From the NCBI GenBank assembly GCA_964493515.1, contig CAZBNJ010000025.1:1-22077 (forward strand): 22,077 nucleotides of DNA, read 5' to 3'. Under the pieces are notes generated by a model. The model saw only the letters and a list, made by a program, of their open reading frames with translations, did not search any database and was not told where the DNA came from. This document shows, piece by piece, positions 7,232 to 15,650 of the stretch. The position numbers and the translations under genes are program-made. This DNA comes from CANRIN01 sp964493515. GTDB lineage: Bacteria; Bacillota; Clostridia; Oscillospirales; JAAYOS01. The first letter of the stretch is position 1, and each line of letters starts with the position of its first letter.

Positions 7232-9643
7232 TTAGCGAAGCGAAGCGCCGTGCTTTTCTTCGACAGCCTTCAGCGCCGCGTTAAAGCGCTCGTCCACCTC
7301 CGCGTCGGTGAGCGTGCGGTCGTCCGCGCGGAAGGCAAGCGACATTGCCACGCTCTTCTTGCCGGGAAGTATGCCCACGCCGGTGTACACGTCGAATATC
7401 GACGCGTCCACGAGCAGATCGCCCGCCGCCGCGCGGACGGTACCCAGCAGGTCGCCCGCCGGGACGGTCTCGTCGCAGACGACCGCCATATCGCGGGTGG
7501 TAGCGGGGAAGCGGGGAAGCGGTTTGAAGGTCGGCTCGGCGCCGCGCGACTCGAGTATCGCCTCGTAGTCCAGCTCGGCGGCGTACAGCTCGGTCTCAAC
7601 GCCGTAATCCTCGGCGACCGTCGGGTGTATCTGACCGACCACGCCGAGCCTGCGTCCGCCGCAGAACAGATCGGCGCAGCGTCCGGGATGGAAAGTCGTG
7701 CCCTCGGTGTTCTGCACCCAGTCGCACTCGGGCAGGTTCATCGACGCGAGCACCGCGTCGACCGCACCCTTCAGCTCGAAGAAGTCGCAGTCGCCGTAAG
7801 CGGCGAGAGTCAGGCGCTTCGGCTCGGCGGTAGAGCCGTCCGGCTGCGGGATATAGACCTTTGCAAGCTCGTAGATACGCGCGCGCGCCACGCGGGAGGC
7901 ATAGTTCTTGCCCGCCGCCTCGAGTATCGAGCCGAGCGCGGTGGTGCGCATGACCGAGCGATCCTCGCCGAGCGGGTTGATGATGCGCAGCGTCTTACGC
8001 AGCGGTGAATCCTCCGCGAGGCGCAGACGGTCGGCGAAGTTGGGGGAGGTGAACGAATAGGTGAGTATCTCGGTGTAGCCGAGCGAGCGGCAGACGGCGT
8101 TCGTGTTGTTCTCCGCCTGCTGACGCGGGGTGTAGCCGCCCACCGTCGCCGCGCCCATCGCGAGCGTCATCGGCAGCTCGTCGTAGCCGTAGATGCGCGC
8201 GACCTCCTCCGCGAGGTCGTTCATTATGCCGACATCCATGCGGAAAGAGGGCACACGGACGATGTGTCCGTCAGCGGTCTTCTCGACGGTGAAGAACAGT
8301 CGGCGCAGCGCGGAGACCATGTAGTCCTCGCTGAGGTCGCAGCCGAGCAGCGCGTTTATTTTGTCGCACTCGAGCGGAAGCGTGACCTCCTTGTAGTCGG
8401 TGTTGTTCACGTCTATCAGACCGTCGGCGACCTCGCCGCAGCCGAGCAGTTCGACAAGCTCGCAGGCGCGGTCGAGCGCGGGGATGGTGTTCTCCGGGTC
8501 GAGACCCTTCTCAAAGCGCGCGGACGCGTCGGTGCGCATACCCAGCGCGACTGCGGTGCGGCGGGTGGTCGCTCCGTCAAAGTTCGCGCTCTCAAAGACG
8601 ATGGTGGTGGTCTTATCGGTTATCTCGCTCTCCGCGCCGCCCATCACGCCCGCGACCGCCGTGGCGTTCTCGCCGTCGGCGATGACCAGCATATCGGGAG
8701 TGAGCGCACGGGGCTTCGAGTCGAGGGTGGACATCGTCTCGCCGGCCTTGGCGCGGCGAACGACGATGCGGCCTCCGCCGAGGCACTCATAGTCGAACGC
8801 GTGCATCGGCTGGCCGTATTCGAGCATGACATAGTTGGTTATGTCGACGATGTTGTTTATCGGACGCACGCCTTCAGCACGAAGCCGCTCGCGCATCCAC
8901 TTCGGCGACGGGCCGATCTTCACGTTCTTGACCACTCGCGCGACGTAGCGGGGGCAGAGCGTCGGCTCGAGCACCTCGACCGACAGATAGTCGGAGATAT
9001 TGCCGGCGCCGCCCTTGACCACCGGCGTGTGCAGCGTGAGCGGACGCTCAAATGTCGCGGCGGTCTCGCGCGCAAGTCCGATGACCGACAGGCAGTCGGG
9101 GCGGTTGGGGGTTATCTCAAACTCAGCGACGTGGTCGTCGAGGCCGAGTATCGGGCGGATGTCGTCGCCGAGCGAATAGTTTTCGGGCAGGACGTCCATG
9201 CCCTCGGCGTTGAGCAGCAGGATGCCGTTCGGGTCGCCTGCAGGCAGGTCGCGCTGGTCGAGTCCCAGCTCGCCCATCGAGCAGAGCATTCCGTTCGACT
9301 GCACGCCGCGCATGACGGTCGGCTCGATGTGTACGCCGCCGGGGAGGTCGGATCCGGGCAGCGCGACCGGCACCACGCAGCCGGCGGACACGTTTTTCGC
9401 GCCGGTCACGATGGTGTACGGCTCGTCCGCGCCGACGTCCACCTTGCATATGACCAGATGGTCGGAGTTTTCGTGCGGGTCGACCGACAGCAGCTTGCCG
9501 ACGACCACGCCCTGTATCTCGGCTCCGACGTCGGTTATACCCTCGACTATCGAGCCGCTCATCGTCATCTTATAGGCGTATTCGTGGTCGGGTATGTCGC
9601 GCACATCCACGAACTCGCCAAGCCATTTTCTCGAAAGATTCAT
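7232..9643 (-). CDS. pheT: Phenylalanine-tRNA ligase beta subunit
   Basis: 803 residues, the normal bacterial length (about 790-800). It forms the alpha2-beta2 enzyme with PheS, charging tRNA-Phe and editing Tyr-tRNA-Phe. Regions in order: N-terminal start MNLSRKWLGEFVD, an EMAP-like tRNA-binding OB domain (about 40-150, with HENSDHLVICKVDVG), the B3/B4 editing region (about 210-380, with EITPNRPDCLSVIGLARE and YVMLEYGQPMHAFD), the B5 domain (about 400-475), a catalytic-like core (about 480-690) and a C-terminal ferredoxin-fold anticodon-binding domain (about 710-803, FPATTRDMAVV). It lies 15 nt downstream of pheS, so both are under the T-box. There is no clear terminator after its stop. Confidence 0.97.
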   Translation of the reverse strand: MNLSRKWLGEFVDVRDIPDHEYAYKMTMSGSIVEGITDVGAEIQGVVVGKLLSVDPHENSDHLVICKVDVGADEPYTIVTGAKNVSAGCVVPVALPGSDLPGGVHIEPTVMRGVQSNGMLCSMGELGLDQRDLPAGDPNGILLLNAEGMDVLPENYSLGDDIRPILGLDDHVAEFEITPNRPDCLSVIGLARETAATFERPLTLHTPVVKGGAGNISDYLSVEVLEPTLCPRYVARVVKNVKIGPSPKWMRERLRAEGVRPINNIVDITNYVMLEYGQPMHAFDYECLGGGRIVVRRAKAGETMSTLDSKPRALTPDMLVIADGENATAVAGVMGGAESEITDKTTTIVFESANFDGATTRRTAVALGMRTDASARFEKGLDPENTIPALDRACELVELLGCGEVADGLIDVNNTDYKEVTLPLECDKINALLGCDLSEDYMVSALRRLFFTVEKTADGHIVRVPSFRMDVGIMNDLAEEVARIYGYDELPMTLAMGAATVGGYTPRQQAENNTNAVCRSLGYTEILTYSFTSPNFADRLRLAEDSPLRKTLRIINPLGEDRSVMRTTALGSILEAAGKNYASRVARARIYELAKVYIPQPDGSTAEPKRLTLAAYGDCDFFELKGAVDAVLASMNLPECDWVQNTEGTTFHPGRCADLFCGGRRLGVVGQIHPTVAEDYGVETELYAAELDYEAILESRGAEPTFKPLPRFPATTRDMAVVCDETVPAGDLLGTVRAAAGDLLVDASIFDVYTGVGILPGKKSVAMSLAFRADDRTLTDAEVDERFNAALKAVEEKHGASLR

Positions 9644-9658
9644 CGTTTCACCCTCCCC

Positions 9659-10678
9659 TTAAAACTGCGTGAGGAAACGCAGGTCGTTTTCAAAGAACAG
9701 ACGCAGGTCGCTGACGCCGTAGCGCCACATCGTCATGCGGTCGGTGCCCAGGCCGAACGCGTAACCCGAGTATATCTCCGGGTCGATGCCGCAGATTTTC
9801 AGCACGTTCGGATGCACCATGCCGCAGCCGAGCATCTCTATCCAGCCCTCGCCCTTGCACATACGGCAGCCCGCGCCGTGGCAGTTGAAGCACTGCAGAT
9901 CCATCTCGGCGGACGGCTCGGTAAAGGGGAAGTGGTGCGGACGGAAGCGCACGCGCGTATCCTCGCCGTATATCTTTTTGAACAGCATATCAAGCGTACC
10001 CTTGAGGTCGGTCATGGTTATACCCTTGTCCACGACCAGTCCCTCGACCTGATGAAACATCGGACTGTGGGTCGCGTCCACCTCGTCCTTGCGGTAGGTG
10101 CGTCCCGGCGCGATAATGCGAAACGGCGGCTGATGCTTTTCCATGTAGCGCGCCTGCATCGCCGAGGTCTGCGTGCGCAGCAGCAGGTCGTCGGCAAAGT
10201 AGAACGTGTCCTGCGGCTCGCGCGACGGATGGTTTTCCGGCGTGTTCAGCGCGGTGAAGTTGTAGAAGCTGGTCTCCACGTCCGGACCGTCGATTATCTC
10301 AAAGCCCATGCCGAGGAAGATGTCCTTGACCTCGTCGAGAAGCGATGCCATCGGGTGCTTGTGACCAAGCTCGTGCTTTGTGCCGGGCAGGGTCACGTCC
10401 ACCGCCTCCGACTTCAGCTTCGCAGCCATCGCGCGCTCGCGCAGCGCAGACGACATCTTGCTGAACTCGGTCTCTATCTTCTCGCGGACTTCGTTTGCGA
10501 GCGCGCCTATCTTCGGGCGCTCGTCCGCCGACAGCTTGCCCATCTCCTTGAGCACCGCCGTCAGTTCGCCCTTGCGTCCGAGGAAGCGGACCTTCAGCTG
10601 CTCCAGCTCCTCCGACGACGCGGCGCGGTCGAATGCCTCCAGCGCCTCGCGGCGAAGCGATTCCAGTTTTTCGCGCAT
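9659..10678 (-). CDS. pheS: Phenylalanine-tRNA ligase alpha subunit
   Basis: 339 residues, the family's usual size. It is the catalytic class II subunit. Visible marks: an N-terminal coiled-coil arm (1-about 85), GTKHELGHKHP, motif 2 (RTYRKDEVDATHSPMFHQVEG, seen in parts), a Cys-rich FNCHGAGCRMCKGEGW segment and motif 3 GLGTDRMTMWRYGVSDLRLF. The reading frame is open upstream to 10771, but that extension runs through the T-box and terminator. The ATG at 10678 has AGGAGGT at 10685-10691 six bases upstream and gives the standard MREKLESLRREAL start. It is co-transcribed with pheT. Confidence 0.97.
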   Translation of the reverse strand: MREKLESLRREALEAFDRAASSEELEQLKVRFLGRKGELTAVLKEMGKLSADERPKIGALANEVREKIETEFSKMSSALRERAMAAKLKSEAVDVTLPGTKHELGHKHPMASLLDEVKDIFLGMGFEIIDGPDVETSFYNFTALNTPENHPSREPQDTFYFADDLLLRTQTSAMQARYMEKHQPPFRIIAPGRTYRKDEVDATHSPMFHQVEGLVVDKGITMTDLKGTLDMLFKKIYGEDTRVRFRPHHFPFTEPSAEMDLQCFNCHGAGCRMCKGEGWIEMLGCGMVHPNVLKICGIDPEIYSGYAFGLGTDRMTMWRYGVSDLRLFFENDLRFLTQF

Positions 10679-10691
10679 ATCCTTACCTCCT

Positions 10692-10948
10692 AAAAATAAA
10701 AGCCCCCGCCCACATTGGGGCGAAGGCGAGCTTCGCGGTACCACCCAACTTCGGCGCGGAGATGCCCGCACCCTCGTTTTCGGCGCTGTAACGTGCGCTC
10801 ACACGTCGCCGCCTACTCGAAACCTTTCAGCGACGCGGCTCACGGACGAACTTCGCGGCGGATACTCGCGCGGCGGGCTTGCAGCCGATGACCCTGCCTC
10901 TCTTGGCGCTTTCAAAGCCGTTACTCTTCCGGTCAAAGCCTTTTACAA
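10692..10948 (-). ncRNA. T-box leader, phenylalanine (UUC) specific, of pheST
   Basis: This fills the 310-nt gap between pheS and the DUF951 gene. The hallmark T-box sequence GGGTGGTACCGCG is at 10746-10734. An intrinsic terminator follows: 10727-10718 pairs with 10711-10702 over ten bases (two G-U pairs), then a T-rich run. Upstream, an AGTA loop-E element (10925-10922) on the 5' side and GAAG-TTC on the 3' side frame the specifier loop. The specifier triplet TTC reads at 10850-10848, a Phe codon, in agreement with pheS. Uncharged tRNA-Phe should stabilise the antiterminator and allow expression. Family and mechanism are established knowledge; the specifier assignment comes from alignment by eye. 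Confidence 0.93.
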
Positions 10949-10954
10949 ATACTG

Positions 10955-10983
10955 ATTATAAGTTGAAAACTCGCGTTTGTCAA
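10955..10983 (-). promoter_or_regulatory. Consensus promoter of the pheST T-box operon
   Basis: On the minus strand TTGACA (10978-10983), 17 nt, TATAAT (10955-10960), a perfect sigma-A promoter. It begins six bases after the DUF951 stop codon, so it is strong and constitutive, with control left to the T-box. Confidence 0.92.
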
Positions 10984-10988
10984 GCGTT

Positions 10989-11195
10989 TTATCGATGATC
11001 CATGCGTATTTCTTCGCCGTCGCGGGTGACGAGCTTTATCGCGCGCTCGACCTCGCTTCGGGGACGCATGACCTCGCGGCCGCAGGTGGTGCAGCGCAGC
11101 TTGAAGTCCGCGCCGACGCGGGTCACCTCCCACACGCGTCCGCCGCAGGGATGCGGTTTTTTCAGCGTCAACAGATCGCCTATGCGAATGTCCAT
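10989..11195 (-). CDS. DUF951 family protein
   Basis: 68 residues, a small cytosolic protein of the DUF951 (YyzM-like) family. It starts MDIRIGDLLTLKKPHPCGG and has a C-x2-C knuckle (LRCTTCGREVMRPR, C35 and C38) plus C17, suggesting zinc or nucleic-acid binding; the function is unknown in the family. The longer open frame to 11444 is not used. ATG at 11195 has AGGAG about nine bases upstream. No terminator separates it from the pheS promoter, so read-through is possible. It is divergent from the gene at 11273. Confidence 0.9.
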   Translation of the reverse strand: MDIRIGDLLTLKKPHPCGGRVWEVTRVGADFKLRCTTCGREVMRPRSEVERAIKLVTRDGEEIRMDHR

Positions 11196-11272
11196 TTTGT
11201 CACGCTCCTGTGCGATATTTTCCGCCTGAAATGGGCAGAATACGGTGTGAAAACGAAAAAGGAGTGATAGTT

Positions 11273-11689
11273 TTGGAGAAATTTGTAACCGCGGTGTTCG
11301 ACTCGGTCGACTCCGCCGACTTTGCCCGCGCACGACTGGACCGCAGCGGCGTTCGCATGTCGCGATACGAGACGTTCGAGACGCATCCGGACACGCGCGA
11401 CGATCTGGAGGTCGTGATAAACCCCGATTTCGCGGCATCCTCAAACACCATCGACGAGAACTGGGGATCGCTTGCCGGTGCCAACACGATGAACTACGGC
11501 GGGTTTCTTTTCGTCCACAAGCACGGTGAAAACGGCGCCGCGTCGATGAGCGTCATGCCGCACGACAAGGGCGAGAAGGCGACCGGCCGCAAGGAGGTGC
11601 TCATGCGGGTGCTGGTAGACGAGCGGGATGTCGCGCTGTGCGAGGCGGTGCTGACCAGCGAGCACGCGTCGCGGGTACGCATCGGCTAA
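11273..11689 (+). CDS. Small alpha/beta protein of unknown function
   Basis: 138 residues from a TTG start. AAGGAG ends at 11264 and lies eight bases from the TTG at 11273; a GTG at 11264 overlaps that site and the frame upstream is not plausible coding. The N-terminal segment (EKFVTAVFDSVDSADFARARLDRSGV) has the beta-alpha pattern of small ferredoxin-fold stress proteins of the YflT/GsiB-neighbour type, and a second half (KEVLMRVLVDERDVALCEAVL) repeats it. A central GGFLFVHKHGEN loop lies between. I cannot name the family. It is 72 nt upstream of the S1-domain gene on the same strand, with no terminator between, so they probably share a transcript. Confidence 0.75.
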   Translation: MEKFVTAVFDSVDSADFARARLDRSGVRMSRYETFETHPDTRDDLEVVINPDFAASSNTIDENWGSLAGANTMNYGGFLFVHKHGENGAASMSVMPHDKGEKATGRKEVLMRVLVDERDVALCEAVLTSEHASRVRIG

Positions 11690-11691
11690 GT

Positions 11692-11761
11692 GGTCTATTT
11701 GTCCGTCCCGAGGCATAGGCTTGAAACGCAATTACGCCAAAAGAAGGGACGGAAGAAGACC
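11692..11761 (+). promoter_or_regulatory. Long inverted repeat that could occlude the S1-protein ribosome binding site
   Basis: GGTCT (11692-11696) can pair with AGACC (11757-11761), and TCCGTCCC (11702-11709) with GGGACGGA (11746-11753). These are stacked across a small internal loop and close a 36-nt loop. The right arm contains the only purine-rich ribosome binding candidate (GGACGGAAGAAG) and ends directly before the ATG at 11762. The pairing is seen in sequence; a control role is inference. Confidence 0.5.
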
Positions 11762-12672
11762 ATGCGGGAAAGATATCTGCCGGAAGGAAGCCGCGTTGCA
11801 AGTGCGCGCAACCGTGAGCTTATATCGAGCGACGAGGGGCTTGCGCGCGCGCACTCGAGCGGAGAGATACTGGAGGCGCGGGCGGTTCGCTGCGACGCCG
11901 ATCGAAACCTTATCGTCGATCTCGGCGGTCGAATGGGGATAATACCGCGTTCCGAAGCCGCCGCGGGAGAGGATGTGCGCGACATAGCGATAATATCGCA
12001 GGTGGGAAAGCAGGTGTGCTTCAAGCCTATCGCAAGCCACGGCGGCGTGCCGATACTCTCCCGACGCGCGGCGCAGGAGGAGGCTATCGCCTACTTCATG
12101 CGCGAGCTCATGCCGGGGGACGTGCTGCCGATACGCGTCACGCATCTCGAACCGTTCGGCGCGTTTGTCGATGTCGGCTGCGGAGTGCCGTCGCTCATCG
12201 GGATAGAAAACATCTCGATAAGCCGCATATCCCACCCGTCCGACCGCTTCGAGGTGGGACAGACCGGCTATGCGGCGGTGCTGTCGGTCGAGCGAGACAA
12301 GGGACGGATAAACCTGACCCACCGCGAGCTGCTTGGTTCGTGGGAACAGAACGCCGAGCGGTTCGGAGTGGGGGAGACGGTCGCGGGAGTGGTGCGCGGG
12401 GTGGAGGAGTACGGCGCGTTCATCGAGCTTGCGCCGAACCTGTCCGGACTGACCGAGCGCCGCGAAGGACTTGAGGAAGGCGACGGCGTTTCGGTGTACA
12501 TAAAGTCGATAAACCCCGAGCGGATGAAGATAAAGCTGCTTGTCATCGAGCGGCTGGACACAAAGACTCGCGTGCCGCTCGAGTATTTCATCACCGACGG
12601 TCACATCGACCGCTGGCGCTATTCGCCTGAGATCTGCGACAAAAAGACGATAGAGAGGGTGTTCGACGGCAG

Positions 12673-12685
<13 letters not shown>
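11762..12685 (+). CDS. Protein with three S1 RNA-binding domains
   Basis: 307 residues. Three S1 (OB-fold) units are visible: a divergent one at about 32-102 (ARAVRCDADRNLIVDL), a canonical one at about 116-190 (GDVLPIRVTHLEPFGAFVDV, seen in parts, ending GRINLTHREL) and a third at about 203-263 (GETVAGVVRGVEEYGAFIEL). It resembles the short S1-like proteins of Clostridia that stand in for ribosomal protein S1, binding mRNA at the 30S subunit. Whether it is the true S1 or a paralogue cannot be told here. The ATG at 11762 is chosen, with only a weak GGAAGAAG upstream. Its last 13 bases overlap the 3' end of obgE on the other strand. Confidence 0.88.
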
Positions 12686-13959
<1,274 letters not shown>

Positions 13960-13960
13960 A

Positions 13961-14470
13961 TCAGGTTCGCCTCCCTTGCTGTGCGCCGACCCATACCTCG
14001 TAGCCCGACTCGTTCGGATAGACGGTCACGACCGTCGTAAGTCCGTCTGCCGCCGGTCGCTCGAGCCACACCGTGCCGCTTATCGTCTCGTCGCGGACAA
14101 AGCCCTCGTCCGCGATGAGCGCCGCCGAGTAGGCGTCGATGTCCTCCTGCGGCGTGTCCGACGTATAGGAGTAGACCGACCAGTATTTGCCGGCGCCGGA
14201 CGTGGTGTAGTAGTCGACAAGCGTGCGCCTGCCGATGGCAGTATATATTGTTGGAACGACGTCCTCCGAGTATTCACCCTCGGCGACGAGCACCGAGTAC
14301 CAGCCGAGCTGCTCGCGCGACTTGAGGCTCTCGTCCTGCTGCGAACAGCGCCCGGTGAACATCGCGACGAGTATCGCGACGCAGACGACGAGCATCACGC
14401 CCGCGATAAGCGAGCGCTTGCGCTTTGACGACTTTGTCTTGTCGGTCTGATTTGTCTGATTCTCTGCCAT
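13961..14470 (-). CDS. Membrane-anchored protein of unknown function in the spo0B position
   Basis: 169 residues. The N-terminus is hydrophilic and basic (1-19), followed by one transmembrane helix (about 20-39, LIAGVMLVVCVAILVAMFTG) and an extracellular domain of about 125 residues. The outer part (YSVLVAEGEYSEDV, YTTSGAGKYWSVYSYTSD, GTVWLERPAADGL) looks like a small alpha/beta fold. I do not recognise it. GGAGG precedes the ATG at 14470. It lies between rpmA and obgE, where Bacillus carries spo0B, but has neither the histidine phosphotransferase sequence nor the size. A terminator precedes it, and it is coupled to obgE (1-nt gap). Confidence 0.82.
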   Translation of the reverse strand: MAENQTNQTDKTKSSKRKRSLIAGVMLVVCVAILVAMFTGRCSQQDESLKSREQLGWYSVLVAEGEYSEDVVPTIYTAIGRRTLVDYYTTSGAGKYWSVYSYTSDTPQEDIDAYSAALIADEGFVRDETISGTVWLERPAADGLTTVVTVYPNESGYEVWVGAQQGRRT

Positions 14471-14491
14471 GATTTCCTCCGAATAAATGCG

Positions 14492-14521
14492 AAAAAGCGG
14501 CTCCGAACAGGTCGAAGCCGC
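14492..14521 (-). terminator. Intrinsic terminator inside the rplU-obgE cluster
   Basis: On the minus strand the arms 14521-14512 and 14506-14497 pair over ten bases (one G-U) around a five-base loop, followed by five T's (14496-14492). It sits between the rpmA stop and the gene at 14470, with about 21 nt left before that ATG, too little for an obvious new promoter. It should lower obgE expression relative to the ribosomal proteins. Confidence 0.8.
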
Positions 14522-14541
14522 CTCTCACTTCTGCTAAAGGA

Positions 14542-14826
14542 TTACTCCTCGATCGCGTAGACCGAGACCTGCTTGCGGTCGCGGCCGAGGCGCTCGAAAC
14601 GCACCTTGCCGTCGACGAGCGCGAAGAGCGTGTCGTCGCCGCCCTTGCCGACGTTGGTGCCCGGATGGATCTTGGTGCCGCGCTGACGGACAAGGATGTT
14701 GCCCGCGAGCACGAACTGACCGTCCGCGCGCTTCGGTCCGAGACGCTTCGACTCGCTGTCGCGGCCGTTGCGGGTGGAGCCGACGCCCTTCTTGTGAGCG
14801 AAGAACTGAAGTCCGAGATTAAGCAT
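14542..14826 (-). CDS. rpmA: 50S ribosomal protein L27
   Basis: 94 residues. The N-terminus MLNLGLQFFAHKKG carries the Firmicute extension that the Prp protease removes after FF, exposing the A-H-K-K tail that reaches the peptidyl transferase centre. The core (GVGSTRNGRDSESKRLGPKR, IHPGTNVGKGGDDTLFAL) is typical. The ATG at 14826 overlaps the prp 3' end by eight bases, with GGAGGT located inside prp. It is followed by the terminator at 14492-14521. Confidence 0.98.
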   Translation of the reverse strand: MLNLGLQFFAHKKGVGSTRNGRDSESKRLGPKRADGQFVLAGNILVRQRGTKIHPGTNVGKGGDDTLFALVDGKVRFERLGRDRKQVSVYAIEE

Positions 14827-15136
14827 TTTGCTCTACCTCCATAACTGAGATGTTTTCGGGATATTCGTCGCTAAGCTCTCGCATAAGCTCGGCAAAGCCC
14901 TCGAATATCGTGGCTGCGCGCTTATCGTCGGTCGCTACCGAAAGATATGCGCGGCGTTCGTCCTGTTCGATTTTGCTTTTTACAAGCATTAAATCGAGCT
15001 GTGCGCAGATAAGACGAAATGATGCGGTAATCGCGGCACACACAATGTCCGCGCCCGCGTCCGCGTATCCGCTGTGTCCCTCCGCCTCGACGCGAACTGT
15101 CGCACCGGCGCGGCGGGTGAGTCGGATGCGGGTCAT
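14819..15136 (-). CDS. prp: Ribosomal-processing cysteine protease Prp (YsxB)
   Basis: A 105-residue cysteine protease that removes the N-terminal extension of L27. The catalytic pair H21 (GHSGYA) and C33 (DIVCAAIT) shows the exact 12-residue spacing of the family. It lies between the genes for L21 and its substrate L27, the standard Firmicute order. ATG at 15136 overlaps the rplU stop by one base (TGATG), and the 3' end overlaps rpmA by eight bases, so all three genes are translationally coupled. Confidence 0.96.
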   Translation of the reverse strand: MTRIRLTRRAGATVRVEAEGHSGYADAGADIVCAAITASFRLICAQLDLMLVKSKIEQDERRAYLSVATDDKRAATIFEGFAELMRELSDEYPENISVMEVEQNA

Positions 15137-15447
15137 CAGCCCTTGATCGACTCGATCTGCAGGCGGGTGTACGGCTGACGATGTCCCTGACGGCGGCGAT
15201 AGTTCTTCTTCGCCTTCATCTTCTGGACGATGATCTTCTTCGACTTGCCGTTCTTGATCACCTTTGCCGAGACGCTTGCGCCGTCAACTGTCGGAGCGCC
15301 GAACTTGGAGTTTTCTCCGTCGACGACCGCCAGGACCTGGTCGAAGCTCACGGTCTCACCTTCGGCGGCACCGAGCTTTTCGACGAAGATGACGTCGCCC
15401 TCGGTGACCTTGTACTGCTTGCCGCCGGTCACGAAAATGGCTACCAT
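15136..15447 (-). CDS. rplU: 50S ribosomal protein L21
   Basis: A 103-residue large-subunit protein, full length. MVAIFVTGGKQYKVTEGDVIFVEKL-type start and the C-terminal KKNYRRRQGHRQPYTRL basic stretch that binds 23S rRNA are clear. ATG at 15447 is preceded by an AAGG-containing site. It is the first gene of the rplU-prp-rpmA transcript, driven by a consensus promoter and a structured leader that may allow autogenous control. Confidence 0.98.
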   Translation of the reverse strand: MVAIFVTGGKQYKVTEGDVIFVEKLGAAEGETVSFDQVLAVVDGENSKFGAPTVDGASVSAKVIKNGKSKKIIVQKMKAKKNYRRRQGHRQPYTRLQIESIKG

Positions 15448-15479
15448 TTGTGCAAATACCTTCTCTCAAATTAAGTCTC

Positions 15480-15524
15480 GCTCTTGCAGGCGGGCGCAAT
15501 TCACCCTTGAAAGCCTGCTCGATG
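15480..15524 (-). ncRNA. Candidate L21 leader RNA structure
   Basis: In the roughly 80-nt 5' leader of rplU, GCAGGC (15518-15513) pairs with GCCTGC (15491-15486), with flanking bases extending the helix, around a loop containing GGGTGAATTG. Firmicute rplU genes commonly carry a conserved L21 leader bound by L21. The position and stem-loop agree, but I could not compare with the covariance model. Confidence 0.5.
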
Positions 15525-15535
15525 CGGCAAAATCT

Positions 15536-15564
15536 ATTATATAGAGTGAAAACGGGTTTGTCAA
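15536..15564 (-). promoter_or_regulatory. Consensus promoter of rplU-prp-rpmA
   Basis: On the minus strand TTGACA (15559-15564), 17 nt, TATAAT (15536-15541), a perfect sigma-A promoter as expected for a ribosomal protein operon. Expected start near 15529. Confidence 0.92.
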
Positions 15565-15587
15565 CACCAAATTAGACGAAAATTTCC

Positions 15588-15616
15588 TTGCGCTAACAGC
15601 ACAAAAGTGGTAATAT
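15588..15616 (+). promoter_or_regulatory. Possible promoter of the GT-C glycosyltransferase gene
   Basis: TTGCGC (15588-15593), 17 nt, TAATAT (15611-15616), in the divergent region facing the rplU promoter. The spacing is ideal but the hexamers match three and four of six bases, so this is a tentative call. Confidence 0.4.
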
Positions 15617-15650
15617 TTAGAGAACGTGGCGAAACGGAGGGTGATTTCGA

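Noticed and set aside
8264..10693. An 809-codon plus-strand open frame opposite pheT and pheS
   Set aside because: It is an antisense shadow caused by GC-rich codon bias; the protein is Arg/Val/His-rich low-information sequence, while the minus strand encodes unmistakable PheT and PheS with ribosome binding sites.
10679..10771. A 31-residue N-terminal extension of PheS
   Set aside because: It translates the T-box antiterminator and terminator; the AGGAGGT-supported ATG at 10678 gives the family start.
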